Shown here: piece after piece, positions 61,095 to 64,000 of the stretch
Position numbering within the stretch: the first letter of the stretch is position 1
Layout of the letters: each line of letters begins with the position of its first letter
From: an uncultured Bacteroides sp.
GTDB lineage: Bacteria; Bacteroidota; Bacteroidia; Bacteroidales; Bacteroidaceae
Assembly: GCA_900552645.1 (NCBI GenBank)
Contig: USAN01000010.1
Location: forward strand, 5,218-69,217
Length of the DNA stretch: 64,000 nt
Direction: 5' to 3'
Program-made: the position numbers and the translations under genes
Notes under the pieces: generated by a model
The model's input: only the letters and a program-made list of their open reading frames with translations
What the model was told of the DNA's origin: nothing
Databases searched by the model: none

Positions 61095-61523
61095 ATGTCA
61101 CAATTTGAAAGTAGTGTAAAAGTAGTTCCATTTAATCAGGAACAGGTTTATAATAAACTATGTGATCTTAATAATCTTGCTTATCTTAAAGAGCGTCTAG
61201 ACGCTGTAAAGAGCCAGGTAGGAGATAAGATACAGAATATAGAATTCGATCAGGATTCATTGACGCTAACCGTTCAGGGAATGAATGTTACTCTTCGTAT
61301 CATTGAACGTGAACCTTGCAAATGCATAAAGTTTGAAGGTGATAAATCGCCTATACCACTTAATTTATGGATACAGATTCTTCCTGTAAACAGCAATGAA
61401 GCAAAACTTAAGGTAACAATACGTGCCGAAGTTAATATGTTCATGAAGGCTATGGTTTCAAAACCACTTCAGGAAGGAGCCGATAAGATAGCCGATATGC
61501 TGGCGATGATTAATTACCAATAA
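61095..61523 (+). CDS. SRPBCC-fold small protein
   Basis: 142 residues, cytoplasmic. The pattern of strands and a long last helix (KAMVSKPLQEGADKIADMLAMI) fits the SRPBCC/START-like ligand-binding fold, as in polyketide cyclase or CoxG-like proteins. It probably binds a hydrophobic ligand, but none can be named. It starts 18 bases after the pyrE terminator and 11 bases before argH, so it is likely transcribed with argH. Confidence 0.75.
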   Translation: MSQFESSVKVVPFNQEQVYNKLCDLNNLAYLKERLDAVKSQVGDKIQNIEFDQDSLTLTVQGMNVTLRIIEREPCKCIKFEGDKSPIPLNLWIQILPVNSNEAKLKVTIRAEVNMFMKAMVSKPLQEGADKIADMLAMINYQ

Positions 61524-61534
61524 AACTTGAAGAG

Positions 61535-62875
61535 ATGGCACAGAAACTTTGGGAAAAGAGTGTACATGTAAACGAAAATATAGATCGTTTTACTGTAGGA
61601 AAAGATAGGGAGATGGATCTTTATCTTGCAAAGCATGATGTTATTGGTTCTATGGCACATATAACTATGCTTGAAAGTATTGGTTTGCTTACCTCATCCG
61701 AACTTGCTCAGTTACTAGATGAACTAAAGAATATATATTTATCAGCCGAAAATGGTGAGTTTGTAATCGAAGATGGAATTGAGGATGTGCACTCACAAGT
61801 AGAACTTATGCTTACGCGTAAGCTCGGAGATGTTGGAAAGAAGATACATAGCGGCCGTTCACGAAATGATCAGGTTCTTCTAGACCTTAAGTTATTTACT
61901 CGTACCCAACTTAAAGAGGTAGCCGAGGATGTTGAACAGCTTTTTAATACTCTCATCTCACAGAGCAACAAATATAAGAGTGTATTGATGCCCGGATACA
62001 CTCATCTTCAAATAGCAATGCCATCATCATTTGGATTATGGTTTGGAGCATATGCCGAAAGTTTGGTAGATGACATGCTTTTTCTTCAGGCTGCCTTTAA
62101 GATGTGCAATAAGAATCCTTTAGGATCGGCTGCTGGTTATGGTTCTTCTTTCCCGTTAAATCGTACTATGACAACCGAACTACTTGGATTTGATTCCTTG
62201 AACTATAACGTAGTTTATGCACAGATGGGACGTGGCAAGATGGAAAGAAATGTTGCATTTGCATTGGCCTCTATTGCGGGTACAATTTCCAAATTGGCTT
62301 TTGATGCATGTATGTTCAGTAGTCAGAACTTTGGTTTCGTAAAACTTCCGGATGAATGTACTACAGGATCTAGCATTATGCCTCATAAGAAGAATCCAGA
62401 TGTGTTCGAACTTACTCGTGCTAAATGCAACAAACTTCAATCTCTTCCACAGCAAATAATGATGATAATGAATAATCTTCCTTCCGGTTATTTTCGCGAT
62501 TTGCAAATAATCAAGGAGATATTTCTTCCTGCATTTAAGGAGCTTAAGGAGTGCATCGAGATGACAACTTATATTATTGACAAGATAAAGGTTAACGAGA
62601 ATATTCTTGATGACGATCGCTATCTATATATATTTAGTGTAGAAGAGGTAAATCGTCTTGCTTCGGAAGGAATGCCTTTCCGCGATGCTTACAAGAAGGT
62701 TGGACTAGATATAGAGGCTGGTAACTTTACTCATGACAAAAAAGTTCACCATACTCACGAAGGAAGTATAGGAAATCTTTGCAATGATAACGTGGTAGCT
62801 ATGATGAAGAATGTTGTTGAGGGATTTAATTTTGAAGGTATGATGAATGCCGAAAGAAAACTACTTAACAGATAA
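61535..62875 (+). CDS. argH: argininosuccinate lyase
   Basis: 446 residues, slightly shorter than the usual 455-470. It splits argininosuccinate into arginine and fumarate. EDVHSQVELMLTRKLGD and the signature GSSIMPHKKNPDVFEL (with His in the position often held by Gln) are clear; the catalytic His-containing block MPGYTHLQIAMPSSFG is also intact. No other arginine genes are nearby. Confidence 0.95.
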   Translation: MAQKLWEKSVHVNENIDRFTVGKDREMDLYLAKHDVIGSMAHITMLESIGLLTSSELAQLLDELKNIYLSAENGEFVIEDGIEDVHSQVELMLTRKLGDVGKKIHSGRSRNDQVLLDLKLFTRTQLKEVAEDVEQLFNTLISQSNKYKSVLMPGYTHLQIAMPSSFGLWFGAYAESLVDDMLFLQAAFKMCNKNPLGSAAGYGSSFPLNRTMTTELLGFDSLNYNVVYAQMGRGKMERNVAFALASIAGTISKLAFDACMFSSQNFGFVKLPDECTTGSSIMPHKKNPDVFELTRAKCNKLQSLPQQIMMIMNNLPSGYFRDLQIIKEIFLPAFKELKECIEMTTYIIDKIKVNENILDDDRYLYIFSVEEVNRLASEGMPFRDAYKKVGLDIEAGNFTHDKKVHHTHEGSIGNLCNDNVVAMMKNVVEGFNFEGMMNAERKLLNR

Positions 62876-62886
62876 AATTAAATATT

Positions 62887-63876
62887 ATGGAATACACTCC
62901 GTCCGATAATCGTTATGAAAACATGAAGTATAAGTATTGCGGGAATAGCGGACTTATGCTACCTATTGTTTCGTTAGGGTTGTGGCATAACTTTGGAAGC
63001 GTTGATAGCTTTGAGAATGCGACTGATATGATAAAGTTTGCATTCGACAATGGAATAACTCACTTTGATTTGGCAAATAACTATGGTCCGGTTCCTGGTA
63101 GTGCGGAATATAATTTCGGAAAGATACTTAAAGATAACTTCAGTGGGTATCGTGATGAAATGATAATATCATCCAAAGCTGGTCACGAGATGTGGGCTGG
63201 TCCTTATGGAGGCAATAGTTCACGTAAAAATATCATGGCAAGTATAGATCAAAGTCTGAAACGTACCGGATTGGAGTATTTCGATATTTTTTATAGTCAT
63301 CGTTATGATGGTGTTACTCCTGTAGAAGAGACGATGCAATCTCTTATAGATATTGTAAAAAGCGGAAAAGCTCTTTATGTAGGAATATCTAAATATCCAC
63401 CGGCGCAAGCATGCAAGGCTTACGAAATTCTTAGAAATGCAGGAGTTCCATGCTTGATAAGTCAGTATCGTTATAGTATGTTCGATAGAATAATTGAAGA
63501 TGAAACATTACCTCTTGCTGCTAAATATGGATCTGGTTTTATCGCATTTTCGCCATTGGCACAAGGTATGCTTACAAATAAGTATTTACATGGAATTCCT
63601 TCTGACTCTCGTGCTGCTAAAAGTACTGGATTCCTGAAGACTAATCAGATAACAGATGAAAAGGTAAAAAAGGCCACTATGCTAGATGAGTTGGCTGCTA
63701 AAAGAGGGCAGACTTTGGCCGAAATGGCATTGGCATGGGTCTTGAAAGATGAAAGAATGACCTCTGTAATAGTTGGAGCAAGTTCGGTAAAACAACTAGC
63801 AGATAATCTTAAATCACTAGATAATCTTAGTTTTAGTAAGGAGGAACTTGATAAAATAGAAGAAATTTTGCGATAA
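62887..63876 (+). CDS. aldo/keto reductase (YghZ/L-glyceraldehyde-3-phosphate reductase type)
   Basis: 329 residues forming a TIM barrel. The catalytic tetrad is present: Asp and Tyr in THFDLANNYGPVPGSAE, Lys in MIISSKAGHEMW and His in FYSHRYDGVTP. The NADP-binding end is VIVGASSVKQLADNL. The block WAGPYGGNSSRKNIMASIDQSL places it with the YghZ group, which reduces toxic aldehydes such as methylglyoxal or L-glyceraldehyde 3-phosphate. It follows argH by 11 bases and probably shares its transcript. Confidence 0.92.
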   Translation: MEYTPSDNRYENMKYKYCGNSGLMLPIVSLGLWHNFGSVDSFENATDMIKFAFDNGITHFDLANNYGPVPGSAEYNFGKILKDNFSGYRDEMIISSKAGHEMWAGPYGGNSSRKNIMASIDQSLKRTGLEYFDIFYSHRYDGVTPVEETMQSLIDIVKSGKALYVGISKYPPAQACKAYEILRNAGVPCLISQYRYSMFDRIIEDETLPLAAKYGSGFIAFSPLAQGMLTNKYLHGIPSDSRAAKSTGFLKTNQITDEKVKKATMLDELAAKRGQTLAEMALAWVLKDERMTSVIVGASSVKQLADNLKSLDNLSFSKEELDKIEEILR

Positions 63877-63899
63877 AAAGTAAAAAATATATTGAAAGT

Positions 63900-63930
63900 T
63901 TTGGATATAATAGAAATTTCTATATCTTTG
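63900..63930 (+). promoter_or_regulatory. promoter of tRNA-Gly
   Basis: TTTG (63900-63903) and TATCTTTG (63923-63930) are 19 bases apart, the best complete -33/-7 pair in the window. The tRNA begins 16 bases later. Confidence 0.75.
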
Positions 63931-63945
63931 CACCCGTTAAAACAA

Positions 63946-64000
63946 GCGGAAATAGCTCAGTTGGTAGAGCATAACCTTGCCAAGGTTAGGGTCGCGAGTT
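63946..64000 (+). tRNA. tRNA-Gly (anticodon GCC), partial
   Basis: GCGGAAATAGCTCAGTTGGT opens the acceptor and D arms (GCTC...GAGC). The anticodon stem-loop is TAACC-TTGCCAA-GGTTA, with anticodon GCC reading GGC and GGU. The variable loop and the start of the T arm follow, and the window ends before the T loop is complete. About 20 bases plus any CCA lie outside. Confidence 0.93.

Noticed and set aside
1..64000. CRISPR arrays, rRNA genes, intact insertion sequences, prophage or toxin-antitoxin modules
   Set aside because: I looked for regularly spaced direct repeats, rRNA signatures, transposase motifs and paired small genes and found none I could support in this window.

Overview
The window is a low-GC chromosomal segment from a member of the Bacteroidetes, most likely the order Bacteroidales and close to Bacteroides. 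The evidence is the set of families present: type V (FimA/Mfa1-type) fimbriae with DUF3575 and DUF3868 partners, a hybrid regulator with an AraC output, the uppS-bamA-skp-skp-murI order, and DUF6242, DUF5106 and DUF4369 lipoproteins. In addition, about twenty gene starts are preceded by TAnnTTTG, the -7 element of the Bacteroides primary sigma factor. The sequence shows no CRISPR array, intact insertion sequence, prophage or rRNA operon.

Layout. 1-5.4 kb holds a partial upp, pckA, a nitroreductase-family lipoprotein and typA. 5.4-17.4 kb is the most accessory-looking part. A lipoprotein and a one-protein regulator (kinase-like, receiver, AraC) lie on the minus strand, divergent from a plus-strand fimbrial operon: DUF3575, DUF3868/OmpA/TPR, major pilin, anchor, two further fimbrial subunits and a 90-residue orphan. 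17.4-26.4 kb holds a DUF5106 thioredoxin-fold lipoprotein, rpsO, amt, the pfs-luxS pair (minus), a YfhO-family membrane protein and a TPR sensor kinase. 26.4-33.9 kb is a tightly packed minus-strand glycan cluster: a flippase, a fucosyltransferase-like enzyme, a LicD-family protein and four glycosyltransferases, directly downstream of metG. 36-45 kb holds a B12-type radical SAM protein, a GH28 polygalacturonase, a ComM-like ATPase, a DUF4369/thioredoxin-fold lipoprotein, an abundant-looking OmpA/TPR lipoprotein and a XerD-type recombinase. 45-49.3 kb is an operon of aroQ, pyk, an O-methyltransferase, rbfA and a LolC/E-type permease. 49.3-58.2 kb (minus) holds pdxY, murI, two skp genes, bamA, uppS, a DUF6242 lipoprotein and ribD. 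58.2-64 kb (plus) holds prmC, recX, comF, pyrE, an SRPBCC protein, argH, an aldo/keto reductase and the start of a tRNA-Gly(GCC).

How the parts fit. Three blocks serve the envelope: the fimbrial operon, the glycan cluster with flippase, and the BamA/Skp/UppS/MurI block for outer-membrane protein assembly and wall precursor supply. Pfs and LuxS together clear S-adenosylhomocysteine and make the AI-2 precursor. Most of the rest is central metabolism and translation.

Points worth a second look are: two kinase-like regulators that both lack the usual phospho-accepting histidine; a thioredoxin-fold lipoprotein without the CxxC; a GH28 with Ala where the GHG histidine is expected; paralogy between the DUF3868 fimbrial protein and a stand-alone OmpA/TPR lipoprotein; and a 20-21 bp periodic GC-island/poly-T array at 37915-37994. 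I found no wholly unknown multi-gene system that the sequence alone can prove. The fimbrial locus with its unusual regulator and orphan gene is the best candidate.
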